Below, one piece after another: positions 1 through 6,792 of a DNA stretch of 7,286 nt. The first letter of the stretch is position 1, and each line of letters opens with the position of its first letter. The stretch is from JAGXLC01 sp046545795 (GTDB lineage Bacteria; Bacteroidota; Bacteroidia; Bacteroidales; UBA12077). The stretch lies in the NCBI GenBank assembly GCA_046545795.1, contig JBKGZD010000131.1, forward strand, positions 1 through 7,286, written 5' to 3'. Below the pieces are notes generated by a model. The model was not told where the DNA came from. It saw nothing but the letters and a program-made list of their open reading frames with translations, and did not search any database. A program made the translations under genes and the position numbers.

Positions 1-121
1 GTTTGATGTAAACAACAATCAACCAACAATCCGTCGTCATCTACGATCGTATTGCTGGCTGATTATCATTCTTAAATCGAGGTAAAAAAACAGATACGGC
101 AGAACAGATGGACAAATATCT

Positions 122-373
122 TTAGGGTTCGGAATCCAAATAGGAATGTATATTTTTATTCTCAATTATATCATCACCAATTGATATATCCCCGGTAATT
201 GACAGCCCATCAATGTTGGGCGGACAATTATATCCATTCAGGTGAATTACTTCGCCTGTCTCTATATCCAGTATTTCTGGTTCTCTTACTTTTAATTCAA
301 CATGAATTGAGCCGGGTAATAAAGTTTTCATATTCCAGTCGTTTTTTGTTGTCCATTCTTCTCTTTTCAACAT
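122..373 (-). CDS. Small hypothetical protein, 83 aa
   Basis: I do not recognise this protein. It is 83 residues, acidic toward the C-terminus, with no signal peptide or membrane segment. The middle (about residues 25-60) alternates hydrophobic and charged residues as in a beta-rich fold, including IETGEVIHLNG, and the tail reads SITGDISIGDD. Support for a real gene comes from an in-frame stop eight codons before the ATG, and from a TAGTTTTG box (409 down to 402) that matches the Bacteroidota -7 element about 30 bases before the start. There is no Shine-Dalgarno sequence. Met15 is an alternative start. The gene stands alone: it is divergent from the TPR-like gene on its right, and nothing firm lies to its left. 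It could also be a fragment of a larger decayed gene. Confidence 0.5.
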   Translation of the reverse strand: MLKREEWTTKNDWNMKTLLPGSIHVELKVREPEILDIETGEVIHLNGYNCPPNIDGLSITGDISIGDDIIENKNIHSYLDSEP

Positions 374-401
374 AATTAAACTTTTTAATTATTTCAGGGT
401 T

Positions 402-409
402 CAAAACTA
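402..409 (-). promoter_or_regulatory. Candidate promoter -7 box of the small hypothetical gene
   Basis: On the minus strand the bases read TAGTTTTG, a full match to the TAnnTTTG element used by the primary sigma factor of Bacteroidota. It lies 28 bases before the ATG at 373, giving a leader of roughly 20 bases. The -33 element is weak: only a T-run lies about 21 bases further upstream, and a true TTTG sits 25 bases away. The call rests on the -7 match and its position. Confidence 0.4.
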
Positions 410-590
410 TAATGCTCATTCATACTATAAAAACCAAAAATTACAGGTTTTACGGTTTCCAAACAACGGACAGCCATAAACAATATTCTGATCAGCAGTT
501 TTTTAAGACAATAAAGAAGGTAACAAATTACGATTACCTGCGTTGAAAAACAAATGCAAAAACTATTTTAAGAGAATTGAAAACGTTTGA

Positions 591-598
591 TAAATTTG
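591..598 (+). promoter_or_regulatory. Candidate promoter -7 box of the TPR-like gene
   Basis: TAAATTTG matches the Bacteroidota TAnnTTTG element exactly. It lies 66 bases before the ATG at 665, which implies a leader of about 60 bases. The upstream element is poor: TTTT at 566-569 with a 21-base spacer, where TTTG would be expected. Confidence 0.4.
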
Positions 599-664
599 CA
601 ACTGAAACGTCCCATATGACCTATAAAAAATTAGAAATAACCATTTGAAAATAATTATATTAAA

Positions 665-2227
665 ATGCCCAAACAACAGACAGACCATCTATTCCAACTT
701 ATAAAATCGCTCTCTAAGGCGGAGAAGCGTAATTTCAGGTTATCAGTCAACAAAGGCAAAAAAGGGGAAGAGGCTAAATTCCTCCAATTGTTCGATATAC
801 TTGAAAAACAGAAGGAGTACAATGAAACTGAAATCCTGAAAAAAGCCAAAAATATTAAACCCCGGCAATTATCCAATTTAAAAGCTCATCTGTACAAACA
901 ATTGTTAAGAAGTCTTCGGCTTCAGCAGGTGAATAATGATCACGAAATCAGCATCCGTGAATGGATCGATTATGCAAAAGTATTATACAACAAGGGTTTG
1001 TATAAACAATCCCTGAAAATTTTAGAAAAAATAAAAAACACAGCTCTACGACATCAAAAACCGGTTTTACATTATGAAATCATTGAATTTGAAAAGCTTA
1101 TAGAGCTTCAGTATATAACAAGAAGCATGGAAAACCGTGCTGATGAGCTTACCAGTGAGGCCAGCAATGCAGCAGCAAGAATTACTTCTGCAGGGTCATA
1201 TTCTAACCTGGCTCTAAAGCTATATAGTCTGTATCTAAAAGTGGGGTCGGTACGAAATAAGAAAGATATGCTAATGATCAGCCAGTTTTTTTCCTCTCAT
1301 TTTCATCCTCCGCAAAACATAAGTCAATGTTCATTTTATGAAAAATTATACATCTACCAGTCCTATGTGTGGTATTACAACATAATTCAGGATTTTGTAA
1401 GATGTTATAAATATTCTAAGAAATGGGTTGAGCTATTTCGTGATGATCCGGATATGATTCAGAATCAAACGGATTTGTACCTCAAAGGCATTAACAACCT
1501 GCTGGTTTCACTGCATATGACGAGATACCACAGCATGTTTAAACAAGAACTGGATAACTTGACGGAGTTGTCCACTCAAAAGGAAATACCATTAAACGAC
1601 AATAATTTGCTATTGTACAACCTTTTCAAATACACCCATACCATCAATTACCATTTCCTGGAAGGAACATTTAAGGAAGGAACAAAGCTGATTCCTGAAA
1701 TAAATAATTTTATTGAAGAAAACAGGCAAAGGCTGGATAATCACAGAGTACTGGTCTTCTACTATAAAATTGCCAGTCTGTATTTTGGCAGTGGTGATTA
1801 CAGAAACGCTATTGTTTACCTGAATCATATTCTAAACTACAGGGACACTTCACTCAGAGGCGATATACACTGTTTTTCAAGACTTTTGAACCTGGTAAGT
1901 CATTTCGAACTTGGACATGACGATTTAATAGAATACCAGGTAAAATCAACTTACCGGTTTTTATATAAAATGGATAACCTGCAGGAAGTACAAAAAGAAA
2001 TCCTGGCTTTTCTGAGAAGACTCAGTAGGATTGAACCAGGAAAACTAAAGGATGAATTCAGAAAACTCCATGAAAAATTTGTAAGCCTTGAAAATAATCC
2101 ATTTGAAAAACGTGCTTTCTATTATCTGGATATGATTTCCTGGCTTGAAAGCAAAATCCAGGACAGGCCTGTACAGGATATTATCAGGGAGAAAGCACTT
2201 AAAGACAAAGAAAACTCAAAGCTTTAA
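665..2227 (+). CDS. TPR-like helical-repeat protein of unknown function
   Basis: This 520-residue soluble protein is almost entirely alpha-helical, with no signal peptide or membrane segment, so it should be cytoplasmic. It resembles a family of roughly 500-residue hypothetical proteins common in Bacteroidota, whose N-terminus carries a pattern like LFQLIKSLSKAEKRNFRLS (here residues 9-27). TPR-like helical hairpins are visible around residues 102-124 (YAKVLYNKGLYKQSLKILEKI) and 367-390 (a short helix, GSGDY turn, then NAIVYLNHIL). Aromatic-rich helices fill residues 225-260 and 315-332. No catalytic motif is apparent. TPR-type arrays usually bind partner proteins, so a scaffold or adaptor role is an inference only. 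The ATG at 665 has no Shine-Dalgarno sequence, which is normal for this phylum, and the TAAATTTG box upstream supports it. The gene is transcribed alone and converges on pepD; no terminator of its own is visible right after the stop. Confidence 0.85.
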   Translation: MPKQQTDHLFQLIKSLSKAEKRNFRLSVNKGKKGEEAKFLQLFDILEKQKEYNETEILKKAKNIKPRQLSNLKAHLYKQLLRSLRLQQVNNDHEISIREWIDYAKVLYNKGLYKQSLKILEKIKNTALRHQKPVLHYEIIEFEKLIELQYITRSMENRADELTSEASNAAARITSAGSYSNLALKLYSLYLKVGSVRNKKDMLMISQFFSSHFHPPQNISQCSFYEKLYIYQSYVWYYNIIQDFVRCYKYSKKWVELFRDDPDMIQNQTDLYLKGINNLLVSLHMTRYHSMFKQELDNLTELSTQKEIPLNDNNLLLYNLFKYTHTINYHFLEGTFKEGTKLIPEINNFIEENRQRLDNHRVLVFYYKIASLYFGSGDYRNAIVYLNHILNYRDTSLRGDIHCFSRLLNLVSHFELGHDDLIEYQVKSTYRFLYKMDNLQEVQKEILAFLRRLSRIEPGKLKDEFRKLHEKFVSLENNPFEKRAFYYLDMISWLESKIQDRPVQDIIREKALKDKENSKL

Positions 2228-2406
2228 GTTAATTAAGTTTAATAAAGTAAATATTCAGTACAAACAATCTATTGTCAAACCAGGGGTATCTTGATTTTCT
2301 CTGCATACCCTGTACATCTCGTCCGGCCAGATACTTGCCTGAACCTCTCCTATATGAGCCTTTTTCAAAAGCAGCATGCTTAATCCCGATTGCCCGATTA
2401 TTTTGT

Positions 2407-2440
2407 AAAAAAAGAGGCTGCTCCTTTTTGGAACAGCCTC
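2407..2440 (-). terminator. Rho-independent terminator after pepD
   Basis: An 11-bp stem (2414-2424 with 2430-2440) closes a five-base loop. On the minus strand it is followed at once by seven T (2413 down to 2407). The only non-Watson-Crick position is a G-U wobble in the minus-strand RNA but an A-C mismatch in the plus-strand RNA, so the hairpin is built for the pepD direction. It begins 22 bases after the pepD stop. On the plus strand a T-run lies only about 12 bases beyond the stem (2453-2459), so it would be at best a poor terminator for the converging TPR-like gene. Confidence 0.85.
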
Positions 2441-2461
2441 AGGTTGCTGAATCTTTTTTAT

Positions 2462-3919
2462 CTATTTTTCCGGTACATTTTTTAGTGTATACACGAGGAA
2501 ATCCCAGAATTTCTGTACCGTTTCAATATTCACCTCCTCATCGGGAGAATGTGGATAGTTGATTGTCGGTCCAAAAGATATCATATCCAATCCGGGATAC
2601 GCCTGACTGATGATTCCACACTCAAGTCCGGCGTGTATAGCAGTTACCTTCGGTTCTTTACCAAAATTGTCTTTATAGACATTTTCCATTGTCTTTAAGA
2701 TTGGAGAATCAGGATTCGGTTTCCATCCCGGATAAGCACCTTCATGGAGTACTTCAGCGCCAGCCAGTTCAAATACGCTCCTAATCATATTGCCCAGATC
2801 TTCCTTAGCAGTATCCACAGAACTTCTTTGCAGGGTTTGTATACGGATTTGGTTGCCTTTCTTTTTAATTACTGCAAGATTTGTTGAAGTTTCAACAAGT
2901 CCCTCCATTGCATCACTCATCCGGATAACACCATGCGGGCATCCATAAATTGCTCTTATTAAGTTATCCTGGGTGGTTTTATCAATAACAGAAGAAGGTA
3001 TATCAGTCTCCTTCAATTCGATATTAATATCCGGTTCCACGAATGAAAGTTCATTTTTGACCGCTTCCTTCACTTCTTCTACAAAATTTTTCAATTCTCC
3101 AACGTGCGTTTCCTCAATTGTTATAGTTGCGGTTGCTTCACGTGGAATTGCATTTCTAAGGCTGCCTGCTTCAATATCTGCAATTCTCATATCAAGATTT
3201 TCGTTTGCAACCCATAAAATACGATTAAGAACTTTATTGGCATTTCCTCTTCCCAGGTGTATGTCCAGTCCGCTATGTCCCCCTTTCAAGCCACGTACTT
3301 CAATATTAAAAGCTTTAGAATTTGAAGGCACATTGTCTTCTTTACAATGGAATATGGCATTAGTCTCTAATCCACCTGCACATCCGATGTATAATTCTCC
3401 CTCATCTTCAGAGTCCATATTAATTAAAATTTCACCGTCTAAAATACCAGGTTTAAGAGCATTTGCACCGGTCATACCTGTTTCTTCATCCACAGTAAAT
3501 AATGCTTCAACCGGCCCATGTTCTATTTCTTTAGACTCAAGCACTGCCATAGCAGCAGCTACACCTATTCCATTATCTGCGCCAAGTGTAGTTCCTTTTG
3601 CCGTTACGACCTCTCCATCCACATAAGCTTGTATTGGATCTTTTTCAAAATCAAAATCTGTTCCCGTATTTTTCTGAGGAACCATGTCGAGGTGTCCCTG
3701 CAGAATGACGGTTTTTTTGTTTTCATTTCCGGGAGTAGCAGGTTTTTTAATTATAACATTACCAACATCATCCTTAATTGTCTCCAGTCCAAGTTCTTTG
3801 CCAAATTGCTCAACAAGCTCAACAGCTTTTGCTTCCTTCTTGGAAGGGCGTGGGATTTGTGTCAGATTATAAAAATGTTTCCACAGTGGTTCTGGTTTAA
3901 GACTTTTAATATCGCTCAT
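2462..3919 (-). CDS. pepD: Cytosolic beta-alanyl/Xaa-His dipeptidase PepD (peptidase family M20C)
   Basis: This is a two-metal (zinc-type) aminopeptidase that hydrolyses dipeptides such as Xaa-His (carnosine-like substrates) in the cytoplasm. At 485 residues it has the usual full length. All active-site residues expected from Vibrio PepD are present with a constant offset of four: H76 and catalytic D78 in GHLDMVPQKN, bridging D115 in LGADNGIG, catalytic E145 and metal ligand E146 in FTVDEETGMTGA, D169 in INMDSEDEGE, H215 in KGGHSGLDIHLGRGNANK (lid domain), and H457 in NYPHSPDE. The lid domain occupies roughly residues 187-395. The ATG at 3919 is preceded by GGAGG (3932-3928) with an 8-base spacer. 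It lies 25 bp downstream of the PqqD-like gene, probably in one operon, and ends before a good terminator. Paired with the OPT transporter upstream, it fits use of imported small peptides. No defect is visible. Confidence 0.96.
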   Translation of the reverse strand: MSDIKSLKPEPLWKHFYNLTQIPRPSKKEAKAVELVEQFGKELGLETIKDDVGNVIIKKPATPGNENKKTVILQGHLDMVPQKNTGTDFDFEKDPIQAYVDGEVVTAKGTTLGADNGIGVAAAMAVLESKEIEHGPVEALFTVDEETGMTGANALKPGILDGEILINMDSEDEGELYIGCAGGLETNAIFHCKEDNVPSNSKAFNIEVRGLKGGHSGLDIHLGRGNANKVLNRILWVANENLDMRIADIEAGSLRNAIPREATATITIEETHVGELKNFVEEVKEAVKNELSFVEPDINIELKETDIPSSVIDKTTQDNLIRAIYGCPHGVIRMSDAMEGLVETSTNLAVIKKKGNQIRIQTLQRSSVDTAKEDLGNMIRSVFELAGAEVLHEGAYPGWKPNPDSPILKTMENVYKDNFGKEPKVTAIHAGLECGIISQAYPGLDMISFGPTINYPHSPDEEVNIETVQKFWDFLVYTLKNVPEK

Positions 3920-3927
3920 AATTGAGT

Positions 3928-3932
3928 CCTCC
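3928..3932 (-). promoter_or_regulatory. Strong Shine-Dalgarno site of pepD
   Basis: GGAGG sits 8 bases before the pepD ATG on the minus strand. It is the only clear Shine-Dalgarno sequence in the window; the other genes have A/T-rich leaders, as is usual in Bacteroidota. It supports the chosen start. Because this gene is internal to a two-gene unit, the site may secure its translation independently of the gene before it. Confidence 0.6.
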
Positions 3933-3944
3933 GTTTATTTATGA

Positions 3945-4343
3945 TTAATTTATATTGGAATAATTTTCTTTTTGTAGCTCTCGAAATGTAATGTAGCGTT
4001 GTTCATATAACTGGGCTAAAAATTTCGCCACTCTCTCCTCTACCTCGTTATATGGTTCTACCTTCTCACCCATTTTTTCAACCAATTTATCACAAATTTG
4101 TTTAACGTTCTTTTCGCCGTCAATTTCCAGCCAGGTTGCTGTCCCTATTTCATCGAGATAAATTGTATAGTATTTTTTCTTATTTGCCGGGATAGCAAAA
4201 TCCCGAAGCCATTTTTTACTGAATTTTGGTACTTTTAAATATATTTTGCCGTCTCCCATCTCTTCATGTTCATGCACTCTTACAGGATGAAGTTCCAGGA
4301 AGTTTGCATTCTTTAATATTTTACGCCTTTGAAAAAAGTTCAT
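3945..4343 (-). CDS. PqqD-like (RRE-fold) small protein
   Basis: This 132-residue protein has a PqqD-type domain at about residues 60-121: LDEIGTATWLEIDGEKNV, then a helical stretch with KQICDKLVEKMG and, after a linker, VAKFLAQLYEQRYITF. That order (strand, D-IG---W---DG turn, helix, long helix, YI-F end) is the PqqD pattern. Proteins of this fold bind leader peptides in PQQ and RiPP biosynthesis. The N-terminal 58 residues are an extension rich in basic and aromatic residues (MNFFQRRKIL, then VPKFSKKWLRDF). Extended PqqD-like proteins of this kind are, from memory, common in Bacteroidota without a PQQ pathway, so I give no pqqD symbol. The start has no Shine-Dalgarno sequence but a plausible upstream -7 box. 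It lies between the OPT terminator and pepD and is probably co-transcribed with pepD. No radical SAM partner or precursor peptide is visible, and its function here is unknown. Confidence 0.85.
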   Translation of the reverse strand: MNFFQRRKILKNANFLELHPVRVHEHEEMGDGKIYLKVPKFSKKWLRDFAIPANKKKYYTIYLDEIGTATWLEIDGEKNVKQICDKLVEKMGEKVEPYNEVEERVAKFLAQLYEQRYITFRELQKENYSNIN

Positions 4344-4389
4344 TGGATCAGATTTTATTTTTTGTTTGGCATGCAGATATTTAACCTTT

Positions 4390-4417
4390 ATACACTCATT
4401 TAGTTAAATTGGTGTAT
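4390..4417. promoter_or_regulatory. Imperfect dyad near the presumed transcription start of the PqqD-like gene
   Basis: ATACAC (4390-4395) pairs with GTGTAT (4412-4417), and inside these ATTT (4398-4401) pairs with AAAT (4406-4409), separated from the outer arms by two unpaired bases on each side. The 28-base element begins six bases after the candidate -7 box of the PqqD-like gene, about where transcription should start. A repressor operator or a short leader hairpin is possible. The pairing is AT-rich and could be chance. Confidence 0.25.
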
Positions 4418-4423
4418 GATGCT

Positions 4424-4431
4424 CAAATTTA
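4424..4431 (-). promoter_or_regulatory. Candidate promoter -7 box of the PqqD-like gene
   Basis: The minus strand reads TAAATTTG, a full TAnnTTTG match, 80 bases before the ATG at 4343. It falls two bases beyond the T-tract of the OPT terminator. The -33 element would therefore have to lie inside the terminator hairpin, where the best sequence is only GATT. The PqqD-like gene and pepD may be expressed from here, from OPT read-through, or both. Confidence 0.35.
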
Positions 4432-4433
4432 TG

Positions 4434-4471
4434 AAAAAAATTGGGATATTGAATCCTCAATATCCCAATTT
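4434..4471 (-). terminator. Rho-independent terminator after the OPT gene
   Basis: A perfect 15-bp inverted repeat (4438-4452 with 4457-4471) closes an ATCC loop. On the minus strand seven T (4440 down to 4434) mark the end; the last few pair with the A-run at the base of the stem. It begins 22 bases after the OPT stop. The plus strand has no T-tract after it, so it acts on the transporter transcript. Confidence 0.88.
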
Positions 4472-4492
4472 ACTTAACTCATGTATCTCTGA

Positions 4493-6550
4493 TTATTCCT
4501 GAGGCTGGTCAGGTACATCAGCAGATTTTGATTTCAGCATTGGTATTCTAACAAGAATAATTCCAATTATAACAAAAATTGCTATACTTGTAATAAAGGA
4601 TGGGTTAGCCATTCGCCATATTTCAACCTTACCAAAGGCAAGACCGGCAAATAACAATCCTATCAACGCTTCACCGGCAATCAACCCTGAAGCAAGGAGT
4701 ATTCCAATATTATCGGCTTTTGCAACTTGTTTTTCAGTATGGTTCCGTTTCTTCTGATAGAGCTGTAAGATACCTTTAATGATACCACCAATAAAGATTG
4801 CGAAGGTAGTCTGCAGCGGCAGGTACATACCAATTGACACAAGCATCGGGCTCTTTACCTGCATAAGTATAAAGCCTACACCCATAAGCATACCCACAAT
4901 AATAAGCGGCCATGACATTTCACCGCCAATAATTCCGTTGGAAAGTATTGCCATAAGGCTTGCCTGTGGTGCAGGAAGTTCTTTACTTCCAAAACCACCT
5001 TCATATCCAAGTTGTTTACCAACTTCAATATCTCCTTCATGAAGGATAAACAGAGGAATGAATAGTACTGCAGCAGAAGCAATGACACCAATAATATCAC
5101 CTACCTGCATTTTCCATGGTGTACCGCCAAGTATGTGTCCTGCCTTAAGGTCTTGCAGCATCTCCCCTGCAACAGCTGCAGAAACACAAACAATAGCAGC
5201 GACTGCCAAAGTAGAACCTACACCTTCTTCACCTTTAGCCCCAAGAATTAGCATTAACAATGCAGTAACCACAACAGTTGATATAGTCAGTCCGCTAATT
5301 GGATTATTACTGGAACCAATAATTCCAACCAGGTAGCCTGAAACGGCAGCAAAGAAAAACCCGAATATGATCATAACTAAAGTGGCAATCAGGGCGGTCA
5401 TAAATGAGGCATCAAAGATAAATGTAGCAATCAGGAATGTAGCAATACCTGCCAGAATAATTCCTATCATAATCCATAAAAAGCTGATATCTTTCTCAAT
5501 TCTCTCTGTAGCCTCACTGCCCGCAGCTGACTTTTTAAGGTCCTCTACAGAACGGGATATGCCCTGAGTTAAGCTTTTGCGCATTCCCCAAAGAGTCCAG
5601 AAAGTACCCACTAACATACCTCCAATAGCAATAGGCCGGACAATGGTCTTCCATACTTCAGTTATCTGGAACATTGGGCTTTCCACTGTTGCCATTGCTT
5701 CCTTCATATTCACAGCCAAATCTTGCTGAACAAGATATTCACCCCATGCCTGAAGGTCTATAAACGGTGCAACAAAATAGAAAGCAAGTGGAGTTAACAA
5801 ACCCCAGGCAATAACACCTCCGCTAAATGTTAAAGAGGCTAATTTTGGTCCAATAATATACCCAACACCAATATACGCAGGCTTCAATCCGGGACTTCCC
5901 AGAAGAATTCCACCCTTAGCCTTAATGGCCTCACCTGCACCGGTAATAAATTGCGTTTTAAACTGTATAAATTTTTCGTAAACAGGCATAAAAAGTCTAA
6001 ATTCGCCCATGGACTTGATAAGGGCGCCTATACCCATTGCCCAGAAGAGGTATTTTGAGCCCGAACCTGTCTGCCCTGTTTTATGAATCTCTGCTGCAGC
6101 AAGAGATTCAGGGAAAGGTAAAGTTGCATCGTTAGCCATTACCCGGCGAAGAAGGGCTACAAACATAATACCCAGCACACCACCGGTCAGCATTATCAAA
6201 GATGAAATCAGATAGTGGCCGGGAGTGTAGAATTCTTCCCATATTCCACTAATAAAGAATGCCGGAAGCGTAAATATTGCACCGGCAGCTACTGACTCAC
6301 CTATAGAGCCTACGGTCCTGGTAAAATTCTCTTCAAGGATTGTACCTTTAAAAATCCGTAATATTGCCATCCCAATAACTGCAGCGGGATAGGTAGCTGC
6401 AATTGTCATACCGGCTTTCAAGCCCAGATAAGCATTTGCAGATCCTAATACTACGGCCAGAATAATACCTATAATTAATCCTCGGAGGGTAAATTCTGCC
6501 ATCCTTGTTTCCGAAGAAACAAAGGGCACATGTTTTCTCTGTTCTGCCAT
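4493..6550 (-). CDS. OPT-family oligopeptide transporter
   Basis: This 685-residue polytopic inner-membrane protein belongs to the OPT superfamily (peptide transporter branch), whose members move small peptides or metal chelates, probably by proton symport. Hydrophobic segments run from about residue 24 to 670, consistent with the roughly 16 helices of the family. Family signatures appear in order: SANAYLGLKAGMTI (37-50), NFTRTVGSIGESVAAG (75-90), PFPESLAAAEIHKTG (145-159), GYLVGIIGSSNNPISG (405-420), GEMLQDLKAGHILGGTPWK (462-480), YLPLQTTFAIFIGG (576-589) and SGLIAGEALIGLL (621-633). A charged cytoplasmic-type linker lies near 325-355. The ATG at 6550 places the usual VPFVSSETRMAEFTLRG-type start directly before the first helix, so I prefer it to Met17. 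No Shine-Dalgarno sequence is seen. The gene has its own terminator and lies upstream of the PqqD-like gene and pepD on the same strand. The exact substrate cannot be read from the sequence; peptide uptake is favoured by the nearby dipeptidase. Confidence 0.96.
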   Translation of the reverse strand: MAEQRKHVPFVSSETRMAEFTLRGLIIGIILAVVLGSANAYLGLKAGMTIAATYPAAVIGMAILRIFKGTILEENFTRTVGSIGESVAAGAIFTLPAFFISGIWEEFYTPGHYLISSLIMLTGGVLGIMFVALLRRVMANDATLPFPESLAAAEIHKTGQTGSGSKYLFWAMGIGALIKSMGEFRLFMPVYEKFIQFKTQFITGAGEAIKAKGGILLGSPGLKPAYIGVGYIIGPKLASLTFSGGVIAWGLLTPLAFYFVAPFIDLQAWGEYLVQQDLAVNMKEAMATVESPMFQITEVWKTIVRPIAIGGMLVGTFWTLWGMRKSLTQGISRSVEDLKKSAAGSEATERIEKDISFLWIMIGIILAGIATFLIATFIFDASFMTALIATLVMIIFGFFFAAVSGYLVGIIGSSNNPISGLTISTVVVTALLMLILGAKGEEGVGSTLAVAAIVCVSAAVAGEMLQDLKAGHILGGTPWKMQVGDIIGVIASAAVLFIPLFILHEGDIEVGKQLGYEGGFGSKELPAPQASLMAILSNGIIGGEMSWPLIIVGMLMGVGFILMQVKSPMLVSIGMYLPLQTTFAIFIGGIIKGILQLYQKKRNHTEKQVAKADNIGILLASGLIAGEALIGLLFAGLAFGKVEIWRMANPSFITSIAIFVIIGIILVRIPMLKSKSADVPDQPQE

Positions 6551-6738
6551 ATTAAAAGATTTTGTTTATTAATTAGACATCGTAGCAAATCGGATGTATA
6601 AAAGTAAAAAAAAATTATTGTATGCAAAGGTTTGAATAAAATTAGATTATCAACAGTCTTCAATTTGACTATGAATCCATTGATATAGACAAAATTTAAA
6701 TGTGTATAATTTTTTAAAACATATTTTTACAATATTCG

Positions 6739-6770
6739 TTAGTTAATATATTCAACTATTTGTATGTTTG
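6739..6770 (+). promoter_or_regulatory. Candidate Bacteroidota promoter of the thioredoxin-like gene
   Basis: TATGTTTG (6763-6770) matches the TAnnTTTG -7 element exactly, and TTAG (6739-6742) is a three-of-four match to the -33 TTTG with a 20-base spacer, which is close to ideal. Transcription would start near 6777, leaving a leader of about 16 bases before the ATG at 6793. This is the best promoter in the window. No comparably good box is seen for the divergent OPT gene within 6551-6760; the nearest is AACCTTTG on the minus strand (6632 down to 6625). Confidence 0.55.
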
Positions 6771-6792
6771 CATATAAAATTTATTAAAGTTT

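Larger units (their letters stand above)
374..664. other. Divergent intergenic spacer with two promoter boxes and a broken frame
   Basis: This AT-rich spacer separates two divergent genes. It holds a candidate -7 box for each of them (402-409 minus, 591-598 plus) and a small dyad, AGGTAA (518-523) with TTACCT (534-539) around a 10-base gap. A plus-strand frame opens with ATG at 412, meets a single TGA at 544-546, and continues in the same frame to TGA at 646-648. Its first part would encode 44 residues and the second 33. I cannot tell whether this is a decayed gene or chance, so I do not call it a CDS. No RNA gene is evident. Confidence 0.5.

Noticed and set aside
2255..2377. A 40-residue minus-strand frame downstream of the pepD terminator
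   Set aside because: It is short, has no promoter box or ribosome site, and the same frame extends open upstream through the terminator, which points to chance.
2272..2562. A 96-codon plus-strand frame starting with TTG after the TPR-like gene
   Set aside because: It runs through the pepD terminator and into the antisense of the pepD 3' end, needs a TTG start without a ribosome site, and resembles no family I know.
2973..3626. A 217-codon open frame on the plus strand opposite pepD
   Set aside because: It is wholly antisense to a clearly intact dipeptidase gene, serine/proline-rich in the manner of a reverse-strand shadow, and has no promoter or recognisable domain.
4779..5567. Several open frames on the plus strand opposite the OPT transporter
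   Set aside because: They are antisense to a gene with full family signatures; their isoleucine/proline/threonine-rich translations are what reversed hydrophobic codons give.
3945..6550. A RiPP or PQQ biosynthesis cluster built on the PqqD-like protein
   Set aside because: No radical SAM enzyme, cyclase, precursor peptide or ABC exporter is present. The OPT protein is an importer family and PepD cleaves dipeptides, so a maturation cluster is not supported.
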